From DASQPA01 sp963757335 (lineage in GTDB: Bacteria; Acidobacteriota; Thermoanaerobaculia; Multivoradales; UBA5704), in assembly GCA_963757335.1 (NCBI GenBank), contig CAVWRJ010000008.1, positions 310,001 through 374,000 of the forward strand: a stretch of DNA of 64,000 bases, given 5' to 3'. The notes beneath the pieces were generated by a model. It saw only the letters and a list, made by a program, of their open reading frames with translations, was not told the DNA's origin and did not search any database. The position numbers and the translations under genes are program-made. Shown here piece after piece: positions 46,078 to 54,621 of the stretch (positions are counted from its first letter, which is position 1; each line of letters opens with the position of its first letter).

Positions 46078-49000
46078 GTGTTTCGAACCTTCACCGCCTA
46101 CGCGCTCCGTAACCGGGCGATCGTCCTCCTGGTGCTCGCGCTCTTCGCCGCCGCTGGCGTAGCCGCCTTCCGCCACCTGCCGGTCGAGGCCTATCCGGAT
46201 GTCACCAACGTCCAGGTGCAGATCATCACCCTCTTCCCCGGCCATGCCGCCGAGGAGGTCGAGCAGCTGGTCACCATCCCGGTCGAGAACCAGATGAACG
46301 GGATCCCCAAGCGGGCCTCCCTGCGCTCGATCTCGCTCTTCGGCCTCTCGGTCGTCACCATCGTCTTCGAGGACGACGCCGACTCGGTCTACGTGCGAAA
46401 CCAGGCGTTCGAGCGCCTGCAGGCGGTGTCCTTCCCGCCCGGCGCGGCGCCCGGCCTGTCGCCCGACTCGACCCCGGTGGGCGAGATCTATCGCTACACC
46501 CTGGTCGGCCCCAATGGGATGTCGCCGCTCGAGCTCAAGTCGCTCGAGGACTGGGTCGTCGAGCGCAAGATCCGCCAGGTTCCCGGCATCGTCGACGTGG
46601 TCGGCTTCGGCGGCCCCACCAAGCAGTACCAGGTGCTGGTCGACCCCATCAAGCTCAAGTCGTACGGCATCTCCTTAAAGCAGGTGCTCGACGCCCTCTC
46701 GGCGGGCAACCGGAACGCCGGCGGCGCCTACATCGAGCATGGCAGCGAGATGTACGTCGTGCGCGGGCTCGGCATGGTGCAGAGTCTGGAGGACATCGGC
46801 GCCATCGCCGTCTCCACCCGCGGCGGCACCCCGGTCCTGATCCAGGACGTGGGCAAGGTGATCCAGGGGGCGGCCCTCCGCCTCGGGCGGGTGGGCAAGC
46901 TCCTCACCCTGGTGCGCTTCGACCCTGCCGATCAGGACGACGTCGTGCAGGGGACCGTCCTCCTGCGCAAGGGAGAGAACGCTCTGGAAGTGCTCTCCCG
47001 GGTGCGGGCGAAGATCGAGGAGATCAACCGCGATGACCTGCCGCCGGGGGTGAAGATCGTCCCCCATTACGATCGAACGGAGCTCATCGAACGCACTCTC
47101 CACACCGTGCGCAAGAACATGGCCGAGGGGATCGGCCTCGTGCTTCTGGTGCTCATCCTCTTTCTCGGGCTCGGCAACTGGCGCTCGGCCCTCATCGTCG
47201 CCGCGGTCGTGCCGCTGTCGCTCCTCGGCGCCTTTCTCCTCCTCGACCTCCGCGGCATCCCCGCCAATCTGATCTCCATGGGGGCGATCGACTTCGGCAT
47301 CATCGTCGATTCGGCCGTGGTGGTGACCGAGAACCTCCTGCGCATCCTGGAGGAACGCGGCGACAAGGTGCGCTCGCTGGGGGCTGCCATCACCCAGTCG
47401 GTCGCCGAGATGGGCAAGCCCATCCTCTTCTCGAAGGCGATCCTGCTCACCGCCTTCCTCCCCCTCTACACGATGCAGCGGGTGGAGGGGAAGATCTTCC
47501 GCCCCATGGCGCTCACCCTGACCTTCGCCCTCCTCGCCGGGACGGTCCTCGCCATCTTCGTCGTGCCTACCCTCCTCTCTTTCGCCTTGAAGGGGACCCA
47601 GGTGGCGCACCACGCCCGGCTCGTCACCTGTCTGGAGCGGCTCTACCGGCCGGCCCTCGATTTCGCCCTCGCCCGGCGCACCCTCTCGCTCGTCCTCGCC
47701 GTGGCCCTCCTCGCCGTCTCCGGCTGGGTGGGCGCGATCCTGGGCTCCGAGTTCCTGCCCAAGCTCGACGAGGGCTCGCTCTGGGTGCGGGTCGTCATGC
47801 CCGGCTCGATTTCGCCCACCGAGGCCGACCGCATCGCCACCCGGGTGCGGCGGCTCCTCGGCAGCTTCCCCGAGGTCAAGGTGGTGGTCTCTCAGCTCGG
47901 CCGGCCGGACGACGGCACCGACGTCAACGGCTTCGACACCGCCGAGTTCTTCGTCGATCTGAAACCGCGCGAGGCGTGGACGACGGCGCCCGACCGCGAG
48001 GGGCTCTCGGAGGCGATCCGCCGGCGCCTGGGGACCATCCCGGGCATCGAGCTCACGGTCTCCCAGGTGATCGAGGACAACGTCAACGAGGCGGTCTCGG
48101 GGATCAAGGCCGAGCTCTCGGTGAAAATCTTCGGCCACGACCCGAAGATTCTTCAAGAGATCGCCGACCGGGTGGCCGAGGTGGTGAAGCGGGTCCCCGG
48201 CAGCGCCGACGTGGCCTCCGAGCGCCTGGCCGGCCAGCCGCAGGTGCAGATCGCCGTCGACCGGCTCGCCGTGGCGCGCTCAGGCCTTACGGTCAACGAC
48301 GTCCAGTCGGTGATCGAGACCGCCTTGGGCGGCGCCGTCGCCACCCAGGTGCTCGAGGGGGAGCGGACCTTCGACCTGGTGGTGAAGATGGCCCCCGCCG
48401 CGGTCGCCGACCTGGACGCCATCCGCGCCCTTCCCGTCCTCGGGCCCAACGGCGAGAAGCTCGCCCTGGGCTCGCTCGCCAGGGTCGCCGTGGCCCCCGG
48501 CTTCGCGCGTATCTTCCGCGAGGAGAACGCCCGCCGGACCGACGTCAAGTTCTCGGTCGAGAACCGCGATCTGGGCTCGCTGGTCGGCGAGGCGCAGCGG
48601 AAGGTGGCGGCCGCGGTCCACCTGCCGACCGGTTACAAGCTGCAGTGGACGGGCGCCTTCGAGAACCAGCAGCGGGCTTTAGCGCGGCTCCTGCTGATCG
48701 TGCCGTTCACCTTGATCGCGGTTTTCTTCCTCCTCTTCCTCGCCTTCGACTCGGTGCGCCTGGCCATCCTCATCCTCTTGAACGTCCCCTTCGCCGCGGT
48801 GGGCGGGATTCTCGCCCTGCCGGTCGCCGGGCTCACGCTCTCGGTCTCCGCCCTGGTCGGCTTCATCGCCCTTTTCGGCGTCGCGGTGCAGAACGGGGTG
48901 CTGATGGTCGAGCGCATCCGCGAGCTGCGCCGGAGCGGCAAGGAGCTCCCCGAGGCGATCCGCGAGGGGGCGATGACCCGCATGCGCGCCGTGGTGATGA

Positions 49001-49179
49001 CCGCCGCCATGGCGAGCCTGGGCCTCCTCCCGGCCGCCCTCTCGCACGCGGTGGGGGCGGAGACCTCGCGCCCCTTCGCCGTGGTGATCGTCGGCGGCCT
49101 CGTCACCTCGACCCTCCTCACCCTCTTCGTGCTCCCGCTCCTCTACAGCTTCTTCGAGCGGGAGCCGGCGGAGAACTGA
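46078..49179 (+). CDS. czcA: CzcA-like RND heavy-metal efflux pump
   Basis: A 1033-aa inner-membrane RND transporter with 12 predicted helices and two large periplasmic loops. Helix 4 carries the proton-relay signature AIDFGIIVDSAVVVTEN, with Asp-Asp-Glu spacing characteristic of the Co/Zn/Cd (HME1-3) type rather than the Cu/Ag (CusA) type. Other family segments: YPDVTNVQVQIITLFPG, AAEEVEQLVTIPVENQMNG, FRPMALTLTFALLAGT and GVAVQNGVLMVERI. Imports protons and exports divalent metals with CzcB/CzcC. GTG 46078 starts one base after the czcB stop. Confidence 0.92.
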   Translation: MFRTFTAYALRNRAIVLLVLALFAAAGVAAFRHLPVEAYPDVTNVQVQIITLFPGHAAEEVEQLVTIPVENQMNGIPKRASLRSISLFGLSVVTIVFEDDADSVYVRNQAFERLQAVSFPPGAAPGLSPDSTPVGEIYRYTLVGPNGMSPLELKSLEDWVVERKIRQVPGIVDVVGFGGPTKQYQVLVDPIKLKSYGISLKQVLDALSAGNRNAGGAYIEHGSEMYVVRGLGMVQSLEDIGAIAVSTRGGTPVLIQDVGKVIQGAALRLGRVGKLLTLVRFDPADQDDVVQGTVLLRKGENALEVLSRVRAKIEEINRDDLPPGVKIVPHYDRTELIERTLHTVRKNMAEGIGLVLLVLILFLGLGNWRSALIVAAVVPLSLLGAFLLLDLRGIPANLISMGAIDFGIIVDSAVVVTENLLRILEERGDKVRSLGAAITQSVAEMGKPILFSKAILLTAFLPLYTMQRVEGKIFRPMALTLTFALLAGTVLAIFVVPTLLSFALKGTQVAHHARLVTCLERLYRPALDFALARRTLSLVLAVALLAVSGWVGAILGSEFLPKLDEGSLWVRVVMPGSISPTEADRIATRVRRLLGSFPEVKVVVSQLGRPDDGTDVNGFDTAEFFVDLKPREAWTTAPDREGLSEAIRRRLGTIPGIELTVSQVIEDNVNEAVSGIKAELSVKIFGHDPKILQEIADRVAEVVKRVPGSADVASERLAGQPQVQIAVDRLAVARSGLTVNDVQSVIETALGGAVATQVLEGERTFDLVVKMAPAAVADLDAIRALPVLGPNGEKLALGSLARVAVAPGFARIFREENARRTDVKFSVENRDLGSLVGEAQRKVAAAVHLPTGYKLQWTGAFENQQRALARLLLIVPFTLIAVFFLLFLAFDSVRLAILILLNVPFAAVGGILALPVAGLTLSVSALVGFIALFGVAVQNGVLMVERIRELRRSGKELPEAIREGAMTRMRAVVMTAAMASLGLLPAALSHAVGAETSRPFAVVIVGGLVTSTLLTLFVLPLLYSFFEREPAEN

Positions 49180-49180
49180 C

Positions 49181-49597
49181 ATGCGCTACCTTCTGGCGAT
49201 CATCCCCCCCGACCGCTACGATGCCGTCGTCGACGCCCTCTCGCACCACCACGTCCGCGGCCTCACCGTCTCCGAGGCCATGGGCTTCGGCCAGGAGCAC
49301 GACCCCGATCATCCCGAGCACCAGGAGCGCCTGGGGGTCGAGCTGACCCGCAAGCTGCGCCTGGAGATCTTCTGCCGCGACGAGGAGGTGGAAGACCTGC
49401 TGGCGGCGCTCTACGACTCCGGCCACACCGGAAGACGGGGGGATGGAAAGATTTTCGTCCTGCCGGTGCTCGAAGCGATGCGCCTCAAGACCGGGGAGCG
49501 GGGAGAGGCGGCGCTGGGCGCGGTTTCGCCTGGCGGGGCTAGCGGGGCCGGCGGGGGCCGGCCGGAGGGTCATCCCCGCGTCGGCGGGGAACGGTAG
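49181..49597 (+). CDS. PII-like nitrogen-regulatory-type protein of the efflux operon
   Basis: A small PII/CutA-like ferredoxin-fold protein: MRYLLAIIPPDRYDAVVDAL, HVRGLTVSEAMGFGQEHD with an altered T-loop, and GRRGDGKIFVLPVLEAMRLKTGERGEAAL near the end. PII-like proteins of this type are common at the end of czc operons. Family members usually stop after GEAAL (about 112). Here the frame continues for 26 more residues and runs through the first CRISPR repeat (49567-49594) before the stop at 49595, so the native stop may have been lost when the array arrived. Confidence 0.8.
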   Translation: MRYLLAIIPPDRYDAVVDALSHHHVRGLTVSEAMGFGQEHDPDHPEHQERLGVELTRKLRLEIFCRDEEVEDLLAALYDSGHTGRRGDGKIFVLPVLEAMRLKTGERGEAALGAVSPGGASGAGGGRPEGHPRVGGER

Positions 49598-49781
49598 GGC
49601 GCTGCCGATCGGTCCTGCCGCCAAACCGGTGCATCCCCGCTCCCGCGGGGAGAACGGAAGGTTCGCGGCTCAACACTTCATAGCGCCTCCGGAGCATCCC
49701 CGCGCGAGCGGGGAACAGATCGGCACTTAAGCGCCGTCAAAAGCGCCCGAGGCGGTGCATGCCCGCGTCGGCGGGCAACGG
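49567..49781 (-). CRISPR. Short degenerate type I-E array, cas6e side (4 repeats, 3 spacers)
   Basis: Four repeats of about 28 bp at 49567-49594, 49628-49657, 49691-49718 and 49754-49781, separated by spacers of 33, 33 and 35 bp. Plus-strand form: GGAGCATCCCCGCGCGAGCG followed by GGGAACAG, the reverse complement of the classical I-E repeat, so transcription is probably on the minus strand, like the cas genes. The repeats differ from each other, mostly in the loop, and the 6-bp stem is kept; repeat 4 replaces the outer C-G pair with G-C on both arms. Repeat 2 has a 2-base insertion. No leader was recognised. Confidence 0.85.
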
Positions 49782-49789
49782 GCGTCCAG

Positions 49790-50458
49790 TCAAAAAGCGG
49801 CCCGTTTGCAGAGGAGGAGGCCGCAGCCGAAGCCCTTGGCCGGGCCGATCCCGTGCTTGAGGGCGAGGAGGAGGGCCGGGACATCGGTCACGGTGAGCGT
49901 TCCGGCGAAGTCGCAGGTCGCGAGGCGTACCCGTGTTCCCCCCGTCTTGGTGAGATCGACGATCTCGTAACGATCGACCCGCACGGCCGTGGGCTCGACG
50001 GTGAAACCGTGCTTCGGGGCCCGTTCCAGGAGCCAGGCCGTGCCGCGCTCCTGCGCCAGCTGGGCGACGGTCGGCCGCTCGCTCCTGGGCACGCCGCGGG
50101 CCTGGAGCTCCCGCTTGGCATCCATCACCACGTCGTGGCGAGCCCCCTGGCGGCTCACCACCGGGTTGGCGCGGAGGGCGAAGTGCAGGCGTTCGCCGGC
50201 CTCGAGCACCGGGTCGAAACGTTTGCTCTCCACCCGGAAGACCCCGGGGACCGCCCGCGGCTCCCGCTCCGAAAGGCAGAAGATCCGTGGCTCTCTACCC
50301 TCGCGATCCAGGCGGTAGAGGAAGTCGCGCCGGCGCTCCGGACCGTCCGCGAAGAGCGCCCAGACCTCCTGGTGAAAGCGGTAGGGGTTGGCGAACATCC
50401 GGCCGAGGGCGGAATCGCCCGGCGCTTGGTGGGAGAGGCTGACTCGACTGAGGAACAT
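49790..50458 (-). CDS. cas6e: Cas6e, CRISPR RNA endonuclease (type I-E)
   Basis: A 222-aa Cas6e/CasE. It processes the pre-crRNA at the repeat hairpin and stays bound to the crRNA in Cascade. Seen: the RNA-cleavage segment NPYRFHQEVWALF with Tyr26 and His29 in the places of the catalytic residues, two ferredoxin-like halves, and the C-terminal glycine-rich loop GIGPAKGFGCGLL. The start codon lies 2 bases after the cas5e stop. The preserved catalytic His suggests it is still active. Confidence 0.92.
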   Translation of the reverse strand: MFLSRVSLSHQAPGDSALGRMFANPYRFHQEVWALFADGPERRRDFLYRLDREGREPRIFCLSEREPRAVPGVFRVESKRFDPVLEAGERLHFALRANPVVSRQGARHDVVMDAKRELQARGVPRSERPTVAQLAQERGTAWLLERAPKHGFTVEPTAVRVDRYEIVDLTKTGGTRVRLATCDFAGTLTVTDVPALLLALKHGIGPAKGFGCGLLLCKRAAF

Positions 50459-50460
50459 CC

Positions 50461-51219
50461 TTATCCGCCTTCCTCTTTGTCTTTCGTCGGAATAGCTGGG
50501 GTGAAGAGCTCGCGCCGCGTCCGGTACTCCTGGCGCCGGCGCGAGCCGGGATCGTCGCGGCGGAGGGCGCTCTGCTCCGCCTTGAGGCCTACCGTCTCCG
50601 GGCTCCCCTCCCAGAACACCCCGAGGCTCACCCGGCTGCCCCCCCGCATTCGCTCGACCGGCAGGGGGAAGGGGAGGGGGAGCTCCGTCCCTTCGAGGGC
50701 GGCCGCGGCCGAGGGCGCTTCGATCACCCGCGGGGAGAGCGGGAGCCCCAGGGGGCACGACTTGCGCCCTAAATAGAGCGCGAAGACCGGGCGTTCGAGA
50801 GCGCCGGCGAGGGCGGGGAGCTCCCAGCGGGGGCGCTCCCCTTCGTGCCAGGTCGCCACGCGATAGAGCGCGTCGGCGCGGTAGTCGCGCCGGGAGAGGA
50901 TCGTTTCGAGCTCGTCTCTCCGGCCGCGGAGCTGGGCCTCCCGGGTGGCGTAGATCCTGCCGCGCCGCGGCGCCGCCACCTGCGCCGTGTGGTAGTCGCT
51001 GAAAGGAATCCCCGCGCTCTCGACGCGCACCGCGAAGCGGAGGGTGCGGCCGAGCTCGCGGTGCTCCTCTTCGGCCTCATGGCGGAGACCGAGCGCGGCG
51101 GCGAGGAGCCCGAGGAGCGCCGAGCGGGTGGGATGAAGGGTTGACGGCCGTTCCTCGCCGACCGCGATCTCCCCCCAGGAGGCGAGCGGTCCATAGAGGC
51201 GAAAGAGAAGGAACCGCAT
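50461..51219 (-). CDS. cas5e: Cas5e, Cascade subunit (type I-E)
   Basis: A 252-aa Cas5e/CasD. N-terminal beta strand MRFLLFRLYGPLASWGEIAVGEERPS is the Cas5 hallmark (residues 1-26), followed by HPTRSALLGLLAAALGL, DYHTAQVA and VFALYLGRKSCPLGLPL. Cas5e caps the 5' handle of the crRNA. Its sequence contains the Arg-rich C-terminal tail QEYRTRRELF. It is between cas7e and cas6e in the operon. Confidence 0.92.
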   Translation of the reverse strand: MRFLLFRLYGPLASWGEIAVGEERPSTLHPTRSALLGLLAAALGLRHEAEEEHRELGRTLRFAVRVESAGIPFSDYHTAQVAAPRRGRIYATREAQLRGRRDELETILSRRDYRADALYRVATWHEGERPRWELPALAGALERPVFALYLGRKSCPLGLPLSPRVIEAPSAAAALEGTELPLPFPLPVERMRGGSRVSLGVFWEGSPETVGLKAEQSALRRDDPGSRRRQEYRTRRELFTPAIPTKDKEEGG

Positions 51220-51224
51220 CCGCT

Positions 51225-52295
51225 CTACTCTCCGGCCCTCAAGGGCGTGCCGAGAAAGTCGAGGAGCTCGCCGAAAGAGCCGCCTCCCGCCGAGACGTCG
51301 AAGACGTAGCTCGCCTCCGCCGTGGGGCCGTAGGCGCGGTCGAGCTGGCCGCGCAGTACGTCGAGCCGGGAGACGCTCTCCTTGAGATAGTCCCGGCCCT
51401 CGACCGGAGCGAGAAAGGCGACGGCGAGAGAGCGCGGCTGCTGTTCCCCTTTTTCGGCCAGCACGTAGGAGGCATAGGCGCGGGAGGCGAAGCTCGCCTG
51501 CTTGCCGACCGGGGTCACCTTGGCGGTGGCCTCGGCGAGAGCGCGGAGGGTCTTCGCCGCGAGCTGCCGGTCGCCGCCCAGGTTCTCGACTAAAAGGTCG
51601 CGGTTGACGCAGATGTAGAGATAGAAGAGGCCGGCCCCGAACTCGGTCTCCCCGATATGCCCCGCCCCCCGGTCCTCCTCTCCCGTGTTCAAGTCGTCGA
51701 CGGCGCTGAAGTAGTCGTCCTCCACCTCCACCCGGTGGACGGTCAGGGCATGGGCGACCTGGACGGCGGCCTCGACGCTGTAGGCCGGCACCGCCGCCAG
51801 CATGCGGCCGAAGAGCGCGATGTCGACCGCCCGCTGGTCTTTCTTGAGGAGCTGGAGCTCCGCCTCCTCGGGCTCGCGCCGCTCCCTGGCGAGGACCGCC
51901 ACCAGGCTCTCGACCGCTGCCAGCTCCTCCGGGCTGAAGTGGACGAGCTGCTCGGTCTCGACCTCGCCGCTCTCGCCCTTCTTCTGCGCCTTGAGCTTGC
52001 CGAAAACCCCGGTGATCTTCTCGGCCGCGGCCCGCGCGGTCTTCTGCGGCACGCCCTGGGCGAGGAGGTCTTTGAGGACCCGGCTGCCGAGCTCCTTCGT
52101 CCGCGTGCCGATCCGACCGCCCAGGGCGCTCTGGAATGCCTCCGAGGTCCGCCAGGCGCGCTTCAGGCTCTGCGACGAGATCCGGAGCCGCTTGACCCCG
52201 CCCATGACCGCCGTCTTGGGTCGCCCCAGGTCGTCACGGTTGAGGTTCGACGGTGGATAGGACGTCAGCAGGTGAAGCTGCAGGAACTCGCTCAT
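51225..52295 (-). CDS. cas7e: Cas7e, Cascade backbone subunit (type I-E)
   Basis: A 356-aa Cas7e/CasC, six copies of which coat the crRNA. Family start: SEFLQLHLLTSYPPSNLNRDDLG (residues 2-24), then PKTAVMGGVKRLRISSQSLKRAWRTS, and later VDDLNTGEEDRGAGHIGETEFGAGLFYLY. Intact over its full length. ATG 52295 has an AGAGGAG ribosome-binding site. It overlaps the 3' end of cse2 by 62 bases, an unusually long overlap for this family. Confidence 0.94.
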   Translation of the reverse strand: MSEFLQLHLLTSYPPSNLNRDDLGRPKTAVMGGVKRLRISSQSLKRAWRTSEAFQSALGGRIGTRTKELGSRVLKDLLAQGVPQKTARAAAEKITGVFGKLKAQKKGESGEVETEQLVHFSPEELAAVESLVAVLARERREPEEAELQLLKKDQRAVDIALFGRMLAAVPAYSVEAAVQVAHALTVHRVEVEDDYFSAVDDLNTGEEDRGAGHIGETEFGAGLFYLYICVNRDLLVENLGGDRQLAAKTLRALAEATAKVTPVGKQASFASRAYASYVLAEKGEQQPRSLAVAFLAPVEGRDYLKESVSRLDVLRGQLDRAYGPTAEASYVFDVSAGGGSFGELLDFLGTPLRAGE

Positions 52296-52827
52296 CGACC
52301 TTGGCTCCTCTGGCGGTCCGGGTGGTCACGAAAGTGTTGGCATAGTAGTCGTAGGCCCAGGCCTGGCGGGTCTGCGGGTCCCAGCGATAGGCGGCGTCGG
52401 CGAGACCGAGGAGGTCGAGCCGCTCGCCGAGCAGGCGGACGATTCGGACCAGTTGGGCGTAGCGCTCGGCCGGGTCCTCCACCGCGAGGAGACGGCGGAA
52501 GCGATTTTCGCTCACCTTCGGAGCCCCTCCCCGGCGACCGGCGCCGGCGAGCTGGGCGGCGACCGAGGTGCCCGGGACGTGCTCCCGCACGTGGGCGGCG
52601 AGGCCGGCCACCGCCGCCGCTCCAGGGCTGCTTTCGAGACGGTCTTCCACCCATGGAGAGAGCGCCTGGAGCAGCCGGTGGTAGGCCGGCTCGTAACTGA
52701 CCTCGACCGGGGTCGACGCCCGCCGCAACCTCGCCCGTGCCGCTGGATCGCCCTGGAGCGCCCGGTACCAGGCGAGGAGCGCCGAGGCCGCCTCTGGATC
52801 TCTACGAAACGACAGGGATCGGCGCAT
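52234..52827 (-). CDS. cse2: Cse2 (Cas11e), small Cascade subunit
   Basis: A 197-aa Cse2/CasB. All-helical, with ALLAWYRALQGDPAARARLRRA (residues 17-38), SVAAQLAGAGRRGGAPKVSENRFRRLLAVED and AYRWDPQTRQAWAYDYYANTF. Members normally end shortly after WxYxYY; here about 38 further residues run into cas7e. Either a stop was lost by an indel, or the long overlap is genuine. Cse2 stabilises the crRNA/target complex. Its start overlaps the end of cse1 by 26 bases. Confidence 0.9.
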   Translation of the reverse strand: MRRSLSFRRDPEAASALLAWYRALQGDPAARARLRRASTPVEVSYEPAYHRLLQALSPWVEDRLESSPGAAAVAGLAAHVREHVPGTSVAAQLAGAGRRGGAPKVSENRFRRLLAVEDPAERYAQLVRIVRLLGERLDLLGLADAAYRWDPQTRQAWAYDYYANTFVTTRTARGAKVDERVPAASPADVLSTVEPQP

Positions 52828-54502
52828 GGAGGTCTCCTTCCCGGGGTAGGAATCGAGCGTTCATCGGGGCGCTCGAGGGGATCGTGGCCAGGCGTCCGGC
52901 CCTGGGCAGATCGAGGACGGCGAGCATCCGCGGCCCGTTTAGAGCTCGCTCCAGGCCTCTCCAGGCGAGAGCGATCCGCCGCGGCTCGGTCGCCTCGACG
53001 AAGCCGTCGCCGCAGAAGCCTTCGAACGCCTGGTGGGCGGTCCGGAGGAGGCAGCGGTGCCACGAGGCCCGGACCGATGCCGCCGATATCGCCGATATCG
53101 CCGCCGATTCGCTTCCCAGGGAGAGCGCCTGACGGAGCTGCTCCAGATGGTCGAAAAAGGCGGCTTCGGTCTCCTGCCAGAAACGGACTGTCAGGTCCCC
53201 GGGATCACCTCCCAGGTCCTGCGGCCGGCCGGAGACCGCCTCCCTGGCGGCGAGGACGAGCGCCCCCTCGGCCTGCCTCGCCGCGAGGACGAGCGCGGCG
53301 GCCTGCCGCTCGTACTCCGCCGCGCGCCCCGGCGCGACCCGGGGGAGGGGCAGCCGGCCCTCGACCCAGGCGCGGGCCTTCATGTTGTCCATGTCGTAGC
53401 CGAAGGCCCAGAGCTGATATTCGGCCCCATCGCCCGGCTCCTCATGGCTCCGGTCATGGCTCCGGCGATGCGCCAGCTCCGCCACCATCCGCGCCGGATA
53501 CCGCCGCAGCTCCGGGGAGCTCTGGACGAGCCCCAGCCAGTACCGGTAGGAGGGCCTCGCCTGCCCGCCCTTGACCGGAAACAGAGCCCCGCCGGCGTCG
53601 ATCCCGTGCGGGCTCAAGGGGTGCTCCCAGGGGCCGGTGTAGTTGATCCCCAGGTTGCGGACGAGATAGCGCGCGACGGCCGGGCATGCCGGCGCCCCGC
53701 AGAGATCGCAGATCGCCAGGGGGTCTCCGGGGTCGGTCAGCAGCCGGATTCGCCGTGGCATCGCCCAGTAGACCTGGAGCGGGTCGACGTCCTCCCGGGT
53801 GGTGGCCTGCCCCGTCCCCTTCTCGCTCGTCCGGGTCGGCGCGAGCCAGGGGAAGCAGTCCTCGAACCGGCTCCCCTCGGGGGGACCGGGGGGGAGGCTG
53901 CCGTTCGCGAGGACGTTCTGCCAGAGGGTCGACCAGAGATCCCGGGGATGGACCACCAGGGTCGTCAGCGGCCCGCCGCCGCGGACCCCGGTCCGGTGCC
54001 CCTGCCCGCCGCTCGGGGCGTTGATCTGGAGAGTGAGGAGGGCCGCCGCGGCACAGGCCGGGCAGAGGCGTTGAATCCGCCCGGCCTTGACGAAGTGATC
54101 CTTGCCGAGGCGGGAGGTGTTCTCGCCCGGGGCATCGATCAGCAGGCGCTCGATCGGCTCCTCGCCCGGGCTCTCGTCGGCGAGCGTCAGGTCCTGCAGG
54201 AACCGTGCGCCTGGGCCGAAGAGCTCGAAGGCGTGGGCGAAGGGTTCGAGGGCCCGTCGCAGCCCCTCCGGGTCGGGCTCCTCCCACCCCTGGCGCCACT
54301 CGCGCTCGTCTTGCGGGGCGAGGGCGGTCTGCAGCAGGCCGATCAGGAACTGGACGAGGGCGCCGTCGAAATCGGCTCTCGGCGAGGCCAGGGCAACGAC
54401 GGGATCTTCCGCCAGGCGCTCCGCCACCTGCCATGGCGCGATGCGTTCCGCCACCCCGCTCCGCCGGCGTACCGGGAGCCAGGGATCATGAATGAGGTTC
54501 AT
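52802..54502 (-). CDS. cse1: Cse1 (Cas8e), large Cascade subunit
   Basis: A 566-aa Cse1/CasA, which recognises the PAM and normally recruits Cas3. The N-terminus NLIHDPWLPVRRRSG is typical. Zinc-binding CPAC (about 170) and CDLC (about 260) pairs, WQNVLANGS, YWAMPRRIRLL and GYDMDNMKARAWVEGRLPL follow. The C-terminal four-helix bundle is present and contains a short 9-bp repeat tract (53082-53108) coding SAAISAISAAS. ATG 54502 begins the operon. No cas3 is upstream, so what it recruits is unknown. Confidence 0.93.
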   Translation of the reverse strand: MNLIHDPWLPVRRRSGVAERIAPWQVAERLAEDPVVALASPRADFDGALVQFLIGLLQTALAPQDEREWRQGWEEPDPEGLRRALEPFAHAFELFGPGARFLQDLTLADESPGEEPIERLLIDAPGENTSRLGKDHFVKAGRIQRLCPACAAAALLTLQINAPSGGQGHRTGVRGGGPLTTLVVHPRDLWSTLWQNVLANGSLPPGPPEGSRFEDCFPWLAPTRTSEKGTGQATTREDVDPLQVYWAMPRRIRLLTDPGDPLAICDLCGAPACPAVARYLVRNLGINYTGPWEHPLSPHGIDAGGALFPVKGGQARPSYRYWLGLVQSSPELRRYPARMVAELAHRRSHDRSHEEPGDGAEYQLWAFGYDMDNMKARAWVEGRLPLPRVAPGRAAEYERQAAALVLAARQAEGALVLAAREAVSGRPQDLGGDPGDLTVRFWQETEAAFFDHLEQLRQALSLGSESAAISAISAASVRASWHRCLLRTAHQAFEGFCGDGFVEATEPRRIALAWRGLERALNGPRMLAVLDLPRAGRLATIPSSAPMNARFLPREGDLHAPIPVVS

Positions 54503-54621
54503 CCGAATTTCTCCACTGTCCTTCTCGCGAAGGACGTCCAGAGTCAGAGACCGAATCCGGACCGCGGGCGAGAGGCCCCGCGGCCGGCGCTCGAAGCACG
54601 CGCGACGCGAGCGGCCGCGGT

